A stretch of 64,000 nt of DNA from Rhodoferax sp. (GTDB lineage: Bacteria > Pseudomonadota > Gammaproteobacteria > Burkholderiales > Burkholderiaceae_C): positions 1 to 64,000 of the forward strand of contig SSFF01000008.1 of NCBI GenBank assembly GCA_008015235.1. The letters are read 5' to 3'. Positions 18,022 to 27,200 of this stretch are shown here, piece by piece (position 1 is the first letter of the stretch; every line of letters starts with the position of its first letter). The translations under genes were made by a program, and so were the position numbers. The notes below the pieces were generated by a model. That model did no database searches and had not been told where the DNA came from. It saw nothing but the letters and a program-made list of their open reading frames with translations.

Positions 18022-20040
18022 ATGTCCCTGCAAGACTTCCAACTCGAACTCCTGGCCCCGGCGCGCACCGCCGACATCGGCATCGAAGCCGTGAACCACG
18101 GCGCCGACGCCGTCTACATCGGCGGCCCGGGCTTTGGTGCCCGCTCCAGTGCCGACAACAGCGTGGCCGACATTGCCCGCCTGGTGCAGCACGCCCACCG
18201 CTTCAACAGCCGCATCTTCGTCACCATGAACACCATCCTGCGCGACGACGAGCTGGAAGGTGCGCGCAAGCAGGCTTGGCAGCTGTACGAGGCGGGTGTG
18301 GACGCATTGATCGTGCAGGACATGGGCTTGCTGCAGATCGACATGCCGCCTCTGCAATTGCACGCAAGCACCCAGACCGACATCCGCACGCCCGAAAAGG
18401 CCCGCTTCTTGCAGGATGTGGGCTTGAGCCAGATTGTGCTGGCACGCGAACTCACCATTGAGCAGATTGCCGCCATCCGTGCCGCCACCGACCTCGCGCG
18501 CTGCACACTCGAATTCTTTGTGCACGGTGCACTGTGCGTGGCCTATAGCGGGCAGTGCTACATCAGCGCCGCCCACACCGGGCGCAGTGCCAACCGTGGC
18601 GAGTGCAGCCAGGCCTGCCGCCTGCCCTACCAGGTGGTGGACAGCAAGGGCCGCTTCGTGGCGCACGACAAGCATGTGCTCTCGATGAAAGACAACAACC
18701 AGAGCGCTAATCTGGCCGCGCTGGTGGACGCGGGCATCCGCAGCTTCAAGATCGAGGGCCGCTACAAGGACATGGGCTATGTGAAGAACATCACCGCCCA
18801 CTACCGCAAGCTGCTCGACCAGCTGATCGAAGACCGGCAGGACTCCGATGCCCCGCTGGCACGCAGCAGCAGTGGGCGCACAACATTCACCTTTGAGCCC
18901 GACCCTGACCAAAACTTCAACCGCGAGTTCACCGACTACTTTGTCAATGGCCGCCAGGAGACGATTGGCGCGTTCGATAGCCCCAAGAACCCGGGCCAGC
19001 CCATCGGTTACGTGACCAAGGTGAACGCCGAGAGTGTGGAGCTGGAGCTGACCGACCGCACCAAGGCCTTGAGCAATGGCGACGGCCTGTGCTACTACGA
19101 CCTGCAGAAGGAACTGGTGGGCCTGGCCATCAATCGCGCCGAAGCGATCAATGCGGCCAAGGGCCTGTGGCGCGTGTTCCCCAAGGACCCGATTGCGGGC
19201 CTGAAGGACCTGCGCAAGGGCGTTGAGGTGAACCGCAACCGCGACGTCAACTGGACCCGCGTGCTGGAAAAGAAAAGCAGCGAGCGGCGCATTGGCGTCT
19301 GGATGCAGCTGGCGCGTACCACTGACGGCCTGGCCCTGACAGTGACCGACGAAGACGGCTTTGTGGGCACGGCCCAGGCCACTATGGCGTTGGAGCCGGC
19401 CAAGGACGCGGCGGCGGCAGAGAAGTCCGTGCGCGAGAACATTGTCAAACTAGGTACTACCATTTTTGAAGCAATTGATGCAGATACTACGCGGGCCAGC
19501 GGCCTTTTTGTGCCTGCATCGGCACTCAACCCGCTGCGCCGCGATGCCGTAGCGGCACTGGAGGCTGCGCGAGCGGCGGGCTTTGTTCGCTTGGAGCCCG
19601 GTACCCCTGTGCAACCCCCGGTCCCCTACCCCGAAGACTCGCTGACCTACCTGGCCAACGTATTCAACCAGGCCGCGCGCGACTTCTACGCTGCCCACGG
19701 CGTGAAGGTCATCGCCCCGGCCTACGAGGCGGTCCAGGAGCTTGGCGAGGTCAGCCTGATGATCACCAAACACTGCGTGCGTTTCAGTCTGAGCCTGTGC
19801 CCCAAGCAGGCCAAGGGCGTGACCGGTGTGCAGGGCCAAGTGAAGGCCGAACCGCTGCAACTGATCAACGGCAAGGAAAAACTCACGCTGCGCTTCGATT
19901 GCAAGCCCTGCGAAATGCACGTGGTCGGCCGCATGAAAACCAGCGTGGCCAATCAGAGCCGCAAGGAACTGGCCGACGCGGCCCAGGGCGTGCCGCTGAA
20001 GTTCTACGCCAAACGCCCAACGCAGGAATTCGGGCACTGA
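18022..20040 (+). CDS. rlhA: 23S rRNA 5-hydroxycytidine C2501 synthase (U32 peptidase family)
   Basis: A 672-residue U32-family protein with the C-terminal DUF3656-type region, the length and architecture of RlhA (YdcP, about 650) and not of the shorter TrhP/YegQ. From memory of the E. coli protein, long blocks match: NHGADAVYIGGPGFGAR, LHASTQTDIRTPEKA, LEFFVHGALCVAYSGQCYIS, GRSANRGECSQACRLPY, SFKIEGRYKDMGYVKNITAH and FDCKPCEMHV. The cysteines in GQCYIS, GECSQAC and the LCPKQ/CKPCEMHV region fit an iron-sulfur or prephenate-dependent hydroxylase. The chosen ATG is 18022. A 57-bp repeat encodes TTIFEAIDADTTRASGLF without changing length relative to E. coli. Confidence 0.9.
   Translation: MSLQDFQLELLAPARTADIGIEAVNHGADAVYIGGPGFGARSSADNSVADIARLVQHAHRFNSRIFVTMNTILRDDELEGARKQAWQLYEAGVDALIVQDMGLLQIDMPPLQLHASTQTDIRTPEKARFLQDVGLSQIVLARELTIEQIAAIRAATDLARCTLEFFVHGALCVAYSGQCYISAAHTGRSANRGECSQACRLPYQVVDSKGRFVAHDKHVLSMKDNNQSANLAALVDAGIRSFKIEGRYKDMGYVKNITAHYRKLLDQLIEDRQDSDAPLARSSSGRTTFTFEPDPDQNFNREFTDYFVNGRQETIGAFDSPKNPGQPIGYVTKVNAESVELELTDRTKALSNGDGLCYYDLQKELVGLAINRAEAINAAKGLWRVFPKDPIAGLKDLRKGVEVNRNRDVNWTRVLEKKSSERRIGVWMQLARTTDGLALTVTDEDGFVGTAQATMALEPAKDAAAAEKSVRENIVKLGTTIFEAIDADTTRASGLFVPASALNPLRRDAVAALEAARAAGFVRLEPGTPVQPPVPYPEDSLTYLANVFNQAARDFYAAHGVKVIAPAYEAVQELGEVSLMITKHCVRFSLSLCPKQAKGVTGVQGQVKAEPLQLINGKEKLTLRFDCKPCEMHVVGRMKTSVANQSRKELADAAQGVPLKFYAKRPTQEFGH
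19454..19510 (+). repeat. 57-bp interspersed element, copy 6 (inside rlhA)
   Basis: Columns 4-6 CTA, then TTTTTG, GCAGATACTAC and GCGGGCCAGCGGCCTTTTTG (columns 38-57, very close to consensus). The first columns are degenerate (GTACTA). Same orientation as rlhA and in frame. Codons such as ACT, GAT, GCA and TTT stand out from the GC-rich gene. Confidence 0.8.
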
Positions 20041-20041
20041 C

Positions 20042-21124
20042 ATGCACGCGGCCGCACCCCAGCCGCACCAGCGGCGCACGCTGTTGAAGTGCCTGGCAGT
20101 CGCACCGGCCTGGGGTGCCTGGCCCGCATGGTCGCAGCCGCAAGCTGCGCTGCAGAACGAACGCAAGGCCCGCTACGCACAGCGACTCAAGGCATTGCTC
20201 CAAAAGGGCGTGCTGCCCTACATCGACATCGAAAGCTCCTGCAACGCATCGCGTGTAGATATTGCGAACCTGGCCGCCCAGATGGACGTGCTGGGCATCG
20301 GCCTCATGGCCTTGTCCTCTGACCTGGGCCATGGAGCGTGTACACGCGGGGTACGTTTTGATGATTTTTCTGCCCAAACCATGACGCAGTTCCCAGACCG
20401 CTTCATCCCTGTGGGCAATGGCGGTCAGGGCCCCTGCTTCCTGGACACACCAGACGAATTTCTGGCTGCGCAAACCCAGGCCTACCAAAGCGGCAAGATC
20501 GATTTGCTGGGTGAGTACGAGTTCCGGCACTACCCATCGCCGCGCCAGGTAGAGCGGGGGCAAGGCGAGGAAATCGAGCGCGATGTGCACGTCCCCATTG
20601 ACGGGCCAGCCGGGCACCAGCTGTTTCGCTTCAGCCATGAAACCGGCGTACCTTTCCAGATCCATTACGAGATCGAGGATGCCCTGCTGGCACCGCTGGA
20701 AAAAATGCTGGAAACCTACCCGCGGGCCAAGCCCATCTGGTGCCACCTGGCCCAGGTCCGATATATCGAACGGGCCCCGCGCTACACGCCTGCCTATGTG
20801 GAAGGATTGATTCAGCGTTTTCCCAATCTGTACTGGGACACCGCGTTTGGCAATGCGCGTTCGGTGTATCCACTGAGCGGCCAGCGCCACTCCCGCATCT
20901 GGGCTGCCCAGAACAGCCTGCACAGCGCCTGGAGAGACCTCTTGGTGGCCTACCCGCAACGGTTTCTGGCTGCGCTGGACCTGGGGGGTGATCGCATGGA
21001 CAAGATCGCCAAGGACGACGCTGACCTGCGGCGTTTTCTGGCCTTGCTTCCGGCGACAGTGCAACAGCAGCTGGCCTACCGCAATGCATGGCGGCTGTTG
21101 TACGGCGAAGAAGCCTCGTTTTGA
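20042..21124 (+). CDS. Amidohydrolase-related TIM-barrel protein with Tat-like signal
   Basis: A 360-residue protein beginning two bases after the rlhA stop. The N-terminus HQRRTLLKCLAVAPAWGAWP has twin Arg followed by a hydrophobic stretch, suggesting Tat export. The rest resembles Amidohydro_2 metal-dependent hydrolases: LPYIDIESSCNAS at the first strand, DLLGEYEFRHYP, FQIHYEIEDALL with a metal-type His, IWCHLAQV with a second His, and LDLGGDRMDK near the end. Some expected metal ligands (the HxH pair after strand 1) are not obvious, so catalytic activity is uncertain. Substrate unknown. Confidence 0.7.
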   Translation: MHAAAPQPHQRRTLLKCLAVAPAWGAWPAWSQPQAALQNERKARYAQRLKALLQKGVLPYIDIESSCNASRVDIANLAAQMDVLGIGLMALSSDLGHGACTRGVRFDDFSAQTMTQFPDRFIPVGNGGQGPCFLDTPDEFLAAQTQAYQSGKIDLLGEYEFRHYPSPRQVERGQGEEIERDVHVPIDGPAGHQLFRFSHETGVPFQIHYEIEDALLAPLEKMLETYPRAKPIWCHLAQVRYIERAPRYTPAYVEGLIQRFPNLYWDTAFGNARSVYPLSGQRHSRIWAAQNSLHSAWRDLLVAYPQRFLAALDLGGDRMDKIAKDDADLRRFLALLPATVQQQLAYRNAWRLLYGEEASF

Positions 21125-21185
21125 CGCAGGCGTTGACTTCAGCTTACCCGAGACTTACAGTTGCCTCCCCTGCCAGGAGGTTCCC

Positions 21186-21470
21186 ATGCCGCTGCACCTG
21201 CCCCACCACCTTGGACTGAACGACTTGCAACGCATCCGCGAATGGCAGGTGGCACACCGAGCGGAGCACCCACTGGAATACCATGTGTGGGACTGTGTGC
21301 TGGTATTGGGAATCATGGGCTATGTGGGGTGGTTGCCGGCGATGGCACTCGACCTGCCCGAGGTCTATCCCCTGTGCCTGGCTGCCATGCTCGTTCCCGA
21401 CCTGTACGCGGCCCTGCGCGCCAGTGCGCACCGGCTGCAGCGCCTGCGTTGCGATTGGCTGGACGACTGA
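21186..21470 (+). CDS. Small protein with hydrophobic segments, 94 residues
   Basis: ATG 21186 has an AGGAGG ribosome site. The product starts MPLHLPHHLGLNDLQRIREW, continues with HPLEYHVWDCVLVLGIMGYV, and has GWLPAMALDLPEVYPLCLAA, giving one or two membrane-spanning helices after a cytosolic N-terminus. The C-terminus is Arg-rich (HRLQRLRCDWLDD). I do not recognise the family. It follows the amidohydrolase after 61 bases and ends 40 bases before the convergent AraC-family gene. Confidence 0.75.
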   Translation: MPLHLPHHLGLNDLQRIREWQVAHRAEHPLEYHVWDCVLVLGIMGYVGWLPAMALDLPEVYPLCLAAMLVPDLYAALRASAHRLQRLRCDWLDD

Positions 21471-21509
21471 CCTCCCGCCTTTACACGAGATGCCCTGACA
21501 CGGGTCCCA

Positions 21510-22502
21510 TCAAGCCCCAGCTGGCGCCAGTACCCGGCGCCGATAGGCCGCCACTGTCAGCCCGGTGCGGCGCTGCACCATCGTGCGCAGGGTGGCCGGA
21601 TTCACCATGCCCAACTGCGCGCTGGCATAGGACACGCTAATGCCGGGCTGCTGGAGCAGAACCTGGGCACGCTGCCACTGTGCATCCTCCAGCAAGGCGC
21701 GATAGCTGCTGCCTTCCTGCGCCAGGCGTCGGCGCAAGGTACGCTCGCACATGTGCAGGTGCTGGGCGACGGCATCCATGCCCGGAAGGGGTTGCGGGCA
21801 CGAAGCCAACAACTGGGCCACCCGCTGCGCTGTGCCACCCAGCGCATGCTCCAGCCGGGCCTGGAAGCGGTCGCCACAGACCCGCAGCGCGGCTTCGAAC
21901 GTGGCGGCATTGGCCGTGGGAATGGGCCAGTGGAGAAAGTCGCCCTCGAAGCAAAAGCGCACCGAAGCCCCCTGCAAGCTCACCGGCACCTGGAAGTAGG
22001 CTTCATAAGCCGGGTGCGGACTTTGCAAGGGCAGGCACACGCTGCGCAGGCAACGCCGCGGCCCCACAAGGTCCGCCACCAGGCGCAGCGTGGCTGCTGC
22101 CATGACATTGGCATGGAAGCGCAACACCGACTCCGACCGCAGAACGTCTTCGCGGAAATGCACTTCCACCAGGGTCTCACCGGCCTGGGGCCGGATGCCG
22201 AAATGTGCGATGTGGCTGTTGAACTCCAGCAGATGGGCGGAAACCACCTGCACGGCCTGTCCGATGTCGTGCGCGCACAGCATGGCCAGACTCACCGGGC
22301 CGTAGTCAGTGACACGGTAGCACTGGCCCAGTTCCAGACCTTGGATTGCCTCGGTGGTATTGCGGGCCAACCAAGCGTAGAGCTGTTCGCTGTTCAGACC
22401 CGCGGGAGGGTGCAGCTGGGGCGCATGGGCATCCAGGTATTGCTGCAACGGACGCAGCCCGTAGTCCCAGTCAATGCCGTGCTGCAGGGTGTGCGTAGCC
22501 AT
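21510..22502 (-). CDS. AraC-family transcription regulator with arabinose-binding-like N domain (OruR-like)
   Basis: A 330-residue regulator. The N-terminal part (about 15-200) resembles the Arabinose_bd domain found in ArgR/OruR-like activators; the C-terminal 100 residues carry two helix-turn-helix units: GMDAVAQHLHMCERTLRRRL and ISVSYASAQLGMVNPATLRT, with RTGLTVAAYRR at the end. It lies 17 bases from the serine hydrolase gene on the same strand (hydrolase first), so they may be one transcript. The ligand is not known. Confidence 0.9.
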   Translation of the reverse strand: MATHTLQHGIDWDYGLRPLQQYLDAHAPQLHPPAGLNSEQLYAWLARNTTEAIQGLELGQCYRVTDYGPVSLAMLCAHDIGQAVQVVSAHLLEFNSHIAHFGIRPQAGETLVEVHFREDVLRSESVLRFHANVMAAATLRLVADLVGPRRCLRSVCLPLQSPHPAYEAYFQVPVSLQGASVRFCFEGDFLHWPIPTANAATFEAALRVCGDRFQARLEHALGGTAQRVAQLLASCPQPLPGMDAVAQHLHMCERTLRRRLAQEGSSYRALLEDAQWQRAQVLLQQPGISVSYASAQLGMVNPATLRTMVQRRTGLTVAAYRRRVLAPAGA

Positions 22503-22519
22503 GGCTGCTCAGCCGCGCA

Positions 22520-23737
22520 TCATGGGCGCAGAGCGCGGGCAATGGCGCGAAACGCCTCGATGCTCTGGTACTCCATGCGCGTCCCATCCTTGTTGTAGTC
22601 GACATAGGCCGAGTTCTTCGCGATCACCACACGCCGCGTCGGATTCACGTAGATGAACTGTCCATACACCCCAATGGCGCTGAACTCACCTTCGTCCCCT
22701 TGGGGTACCCACCATTGGTAGGCATAGCCCAGGCGCGGATTACCTTCCTGCATTTCACGGCCCGGCTGCAGGTAAGGCGTGCGCGGTTTCACGGACCCGC
22801 GTACCCAGGCTTCTGGCAGCACGGGCTCGCCGCGCAGGTTGCGCCCACCGTCCAGGTACAGCTGGCCAAAGCGCGCATAGTCGCGCAAGCGGGCGTTGAG
22901 CCCGGCAAAGGCCAGTACCGCGCCGTGGGCATCGGTAATCCAGCGGGCATCGCCTTCGGCACCGATGCGGGACCAGAGCTGGTCCTGCATGTACTGCGCC
23001 ACGCTCTTGCCCGTGGCGGCCTCCAGCACCATGCCCAGCACCTGGGTGTCGATGCTGATGTAGTGGAGTTCGGTGCCCGGCGCCTTGGCGCGGGTGCGCT
23101 GGGCAATCCAGTCGTTGGTGGTCTGCCCCAGGAAGATGCGCTGTCCCAGCACATTGATGCCGGCATCCGGGTTGGCGTAGTCCTCGTCGAATTCGATACC
23201 CGAGGACATTTCCAGCACATCCTGGATCGGCACGCCTTCGTAGCCACCGCCCTTGAGCGAAGGCACATAGTCGCTCACCGGGTCGCGCAGACTTTTGATT
23301 GAGCCGTCGGCCAGGGCAAACCCGATCAGCGAGGACACGAAGGACTTGCCCAGCGACCAGGAGATGGCCTCGGTCTGCGCCGTGTTGCCCTGGTAGTACT
23401 GCTCGAAAGCCACCTTGCCGTCGGCTACCACCATCAAGCCGGTGGTACCGGTCTGGGCAATCCAATCCTTCAGTGCGTATTCCTTGCCCTGGAACTGGAA
23501 GCTCGTCGGTAACGGCTTCTCTTCCACCGACCACGGCAGTACCTCTGCGCTGTTGTGCATGGCGATGGAGTTGAAATAGCGTGGCATGGAGCGGAAGTTC
23601 TCCACGATGCGGTCGGCGCGGAACAGGGTTTCGAACTGCCAGTAGCGCAGGCCGAAGTGCCCGGCCTGCCACAGCACCACTGCCGCCACAGCGGCCAGCA
23701 CACCACGCCCCAGGCGTGAGCGGGGAATCAAACGCAT
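22520..23737 (-). CDS. Serine hydrolase, class C beta-lactamase/esterase family
   Basis: A 405-residue protein with an N-terminal hydrophobic anchor (GVLAAVAAVVLWQAGHFGL, about 12-30) and a periplasmic penicillin-binding-like domain. The SxxK nucleophile motif is SLGKS in EAISWSLGKSFVSSL (about residue 130). The second motif is probably LHYISIDTQVLG (Tyr), and the third region is near GEFSAIGVYGQFIYVN. It probably acts on an ester or peptide, not antibiotics. The start fits a membrane-anchored N-terminus. It precedes the AraC gene. Confidence 0.88.
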   Translation of the reverse strand: MRLIPRSRLGRGVLAAVAAVVLWQAGHFGLRYWQFETLFRADRIVENFRSMPRYFNSIAMHNSAEVLPWSVEEKPLPTSFQFQGKEYALKDWIAQTGTTGLMVVADGKVAFEQYYQGNTAQTEAISWSLGKSFVSSLIGFALADGSIKSLRDPVSDYVPSLKGGGYEGVPIQDVLEMSSGIEFDEDYANPDAGINVLGQRIFLGQTTNDWIAQRTRAKAPGTELHYISIDTQVLGMVLEAATGKSVAQYMQDQLWSRIGAEGDARWITDAHGAVLAFAGLNARLRDYARFGQLYLDGGRNLRGEPVLPEAWVRGSVKPRTPYLQPGREMQEGNPRLGYAYQWWVPQGDEGEFSAIGVYGQFIYVNPTRRVVIAKNSAYVDYNKDGTRMEYQSIEAFRAIARALRP

Positions 23738-23881
23738 CGTGTAGTCTCCTGCATCAAATATAGGACTTATTGGAAAGGCGTGTGAGCGCCTCTACTTAGT
23801 TCCTATTGCACCATGCAGGGAAAGTTGTGGGAAGCAGCCAGACGGACAAAAGTCATCAAAAACCGGACAGCGATGAAACAA

Positions 23882-24268
23882 TCAAGGCTTTGCACAGGCC
23901 TGCATGCACCGCAATGCGAGCCCGTAAACCACCAGCCCCAACCCGGTCCCAGGCAACCAATACAGCCAACCTGCACGCCGTGGTGCACTGGCACGTAGCT
24001 GCACAAATTCGTCGAAATTCAGCCCCAAGTTCTGGGCCAGCAAAAAACTCGCCGCCAAACCCAGCACGCCAGCGAGCAACGCCAGCCAGGGTGTCGACAG
24101 TTCGGTGAGGAATTCAAAGCCCCACAGCCAATCCCATACCAACAGCGCTATACCGGCCGCAACGGCCAATGCCCACCAAGGCAATGAAGCCCATGCAGCC
24201 ACGCCTGCGGTGAGTCCTATCGGCACCAGATAGGACAAGCGCACCAACGGGTGCGTGCTGAGCCACAT
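23882..24268 (-). CDS. Hypothetical membrane protein, 128 residues
   Basis: A small hydrophobic protein with about four membrane helices: LVRLSYLVPIGLTAGVAAWA, PWWALAVAAGIALLVWDWLW, LALLAGVLGLAASFLLAQNL and LYWLPGTGLGLVVYGLALRC. It starts 21 bases after the purL stop on the same strand and may be read through from purL. No family recognised. The 144 bases between its stop and the serine hydrolase start hold an imperfect 19-base inverted repeat (about 23759-23805) of unknown meaning. Confidence 0.7.
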   Translation of the reverse strand: MWLSTHPLVRLSYLVPIGLTAGVAAWASLPWWALAVAAGIALLVWDWLWGFEFLTELSTPWLALLAGVLGLAASFLLAQNLGLNFDEFVQLRASAPRRAGWLYWLPGTGLGLVVYGLALRCMQACAKP

Positions 24269-24289
24269 GGCGATAAGTCGTGCGGCCTT

Positions 24290-27200
24290 TTACCCCACCC
24301 AACGCCGCGCGTTGCGCCACAGCTGCATCCAGGGGCTGAAGTCGCTCTTGTCGAGGCTGGTCCAGCTCATCTGCACGTTGCGGAACACGCGCTCGGGGTG
24401 CGGCATCATGGCGGTGAAGCGGCCGTCTGCGGTGGTCACCGCCGTCAGGCCACCGGCGCTGCCGTTGGGGTTGTACGGGTAGACCTCGGTGGGGCTACCA
24501 GTGTTGTCCACGTAGCGCATGGCGGCAATGGCTTTTGAGGCGTTGCCGCGGTACTTGAAGTTGGCAAAGCCTTCGCCATGGGCCACGGCGATGGGCAGGC
24601 GCATGCCCGCCAGGTCCTGGAAGAACAGGCTGGGCGATTCCAGCACTTCCACCATGGACAGGCGCGCCTCGAAGCGCTCGCTCTGGTTGGTGGTGAAACG
24701 CGGCCAGTCCTGCGCACCGGGGATGATGTCGGCCAGCTCGGCAAACATCTGGCAGCCGTTGCACACGCCCAGGCCGAAGGTGTCGGGGCGGGCAAAGAAG
24801 GCCTTGAACTGTGCGGACAGCACTTCGTTGAAAGTGATGGAGCGTGCCCAGCCAATGCCGGCGCCCAGCGTGTCGCCATAGCTGAAGCCACCGCAGGCCA
24901 CCACGCCCTTGAAGTCCTGCAGATTGGCGCGGCCACTTTGCAGGTCGGTCATGTGCACGTCATAGGCTTCAAAGCCCGCTTCGGTGAAGGCGTAGGCCTG
25001 CTCTACATGGGAGTTGACGCCCTGCTCGCGCAGGATGGCAACCTTGGGGCGGGCCGTGAGGATGGCGGGCGCTACGTTTTTTGCAGCATCACCGTCAGCT
25101 TTTATGCGGGACAGAACCGGATTTGGCAGGTAAACGTGCATGCCGGGGTCGGTTTCCAGACCAGCTGCCCCGTGCTCGGAGTCGGCACAGGCGGGGTTGT
25201 CGCGCTGCTGGGTAATCTTCCAGCTCACGGCGTCCCACACCTGTTGCAGGTCGACCAGCTTGGCGCTGAAGACGGCCTTGGCGTCGCGCCACACCTGCAG
25301 CTCACCCTTGCCGGCGTCAATGGCGCTGCTGGCGGGTCGGGTCTTGCCGATGACGTGGGTCATGGTGCCCAGGCCGTGTTCGCGCAAGGTCTTGAGCACG
25401 GCGTCGCGCTCGGCGGTGCGTACCTGCAGCACGGCGCCCAGTTCTTCATTGAACAAGGCTTTCAGGGTCAGCTCGTCACGGCGGGCGCCCACCTGGGTGG
25501 CCCAGTTCTTGGCTTCGCCGCTGTCCATGCGACTGTCGGACACGCCATCGCCTTCCAGCACCAGGGTGTCCACGTTCAGGGCCACACCCACGCGGCCGGC
25601 AAAGGCCATTTCGGCCACGGTGGCCAGCAGACCGCCGTCGCCACGGTCGTGGTAGGCCAGCACCTGGCCCTGGGCACGCAAGGCGTTGACGGCATTGACC
25701 AGGTTGATCAGGCGATGCGGCTCATCCAGGTCGGGCACGGTGTCGCCCATCTGGTCCAGGGTCTGGGCCAGGATGGAGCCTGCCATGCGGTTCTTGCCCG
25801 CGCCCAGGTCCACCAGCACCAAGGTGGTGTCTTCCGTGGCATTGAGCTGGGGGGTGAGCGTGCCGCGCACATCGGAAACGGACGCGAAAGCACTCACGAT
25901 CAGCGACACCGGCGACGTGACCTTCTTGTCCTGGCCGTCGGCCTTCCATTGCGTGCGCATGGACAGCGAATCCTTGCCCACGGGAATGCCCACGCCCAAG
26001 GCGGGGCACAGCTCCATGCCCACGGCCTTCACTGTGGCGTAGAGCGCGGCATCTTCCCCAGGCTCCCCACAGGCGGCCATCCAGTTGGCGGACAGCTTCA
26101 CGCGCGGCAGTTCGATGGGGGCGGCCAACAGGTTGGTGATGGCTTCGGCCACCGCCATGCGGCCGGACGCGGGGGCGTCCAGCGCGGCCAGCGGTGTGCG
26201 CTCGCCCATGGACATGGCTTCACCGGCAAAGCCTTTGTAGTCGGCCAGGGTCACGGCGCAGTCGGCCACAGGCACCTGCCAGGGGCCGACCATCTGGTCG
26301 CGGTGGGTCAGGCCACCCACGGTGCGGTCGCCGATGGTGATGAGGAAGCGCTTGGAGGCCACGGTGGGGTGCGCCAGCACGTCGATGACAGCCTTTTGCA
26401 GCGGCACGCCGTTCAAGTCCAACGGCCGGGCCTTGCGCGCGATGCTCTTCACGTCGCGGTGCATCTTGGGCGGCTTGCCCAGCAGCACGTTCATGGGCAT
26501 GTCCACGGGGCTTTCCTTGCCCTCATCCACCAGCTTCAGCTCGCGTTCTTCGGTGGCCACGCCCACCACGGCAAACGGGCAGCGCTCGCGCTCACACAGG
26601 GCCTTGAACAGCTCCAGCGACGCGGGGGCAATGGCCATGACGTAGCGTTCCTGGCTCTCGTTGCACCAGATTTCCTTGGGCGCCAGGCCGGACTCTTCGA
26701 GCGGCACGGCGCGCAGGTCGAAGCGCGCACCGCGGCCCGCGTCGTTGGTCAGTTCGGGGAAGGCGTTGGACAAGCCCCCTGCCCCCACGTCGTGGATAGC
26801 GAGAATGGGGTTCTTGTCACCCAGGATCCAGCACTGGTTGATGACCTCTTGCGCGCGGCGCTCGATTTCGGGGTTGCCGCGTTGCACGGAATCAAAGTCC
26901 AGCTCGGCAGCGTTGGCACCGGTAGCCAGCGACGACGCAGCGCCACCGCCCATGCCGATGCGCATGCCGGGCCCACCGAGTTGCACCAGCAGGGTACCGG
27001 CGGGGAATTCGATCTTGTGGGTCAGGCCGGCATCGATCACGCCCAAGCCACCGGCAATCATGATGGGCTTGTGGTAACCACGCAGCACGGTGTCCACGTC
27101 GGACGCCACGGCTTGCTCGTACTCGCGGAAGTAGCCCAGCAGGTTCGGGCGACCGAACTCGTTGTTGAAGGCCGCGCCTCCGAGCGGGCCTTCGACCATG

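Noticed and set aside
20216..20276. Possible extra copy of the 57-bp element in the amidohydrolase gene (GTAGATATTGCG at about 20255)
   Set aside because: Only about 12 bases match; the columns on both sides do not follow. Could be a decayed copy, but the evidence is too thin to list.
23759..23805. Imperfect 19-base inverted repeat (TAGGACTT... / ...AGTTCCTA) before the serine hydrolase
   Set aside because: Many mismatches and no second copy seen; noted in the neighbouring gene entry but not listed as a feature.
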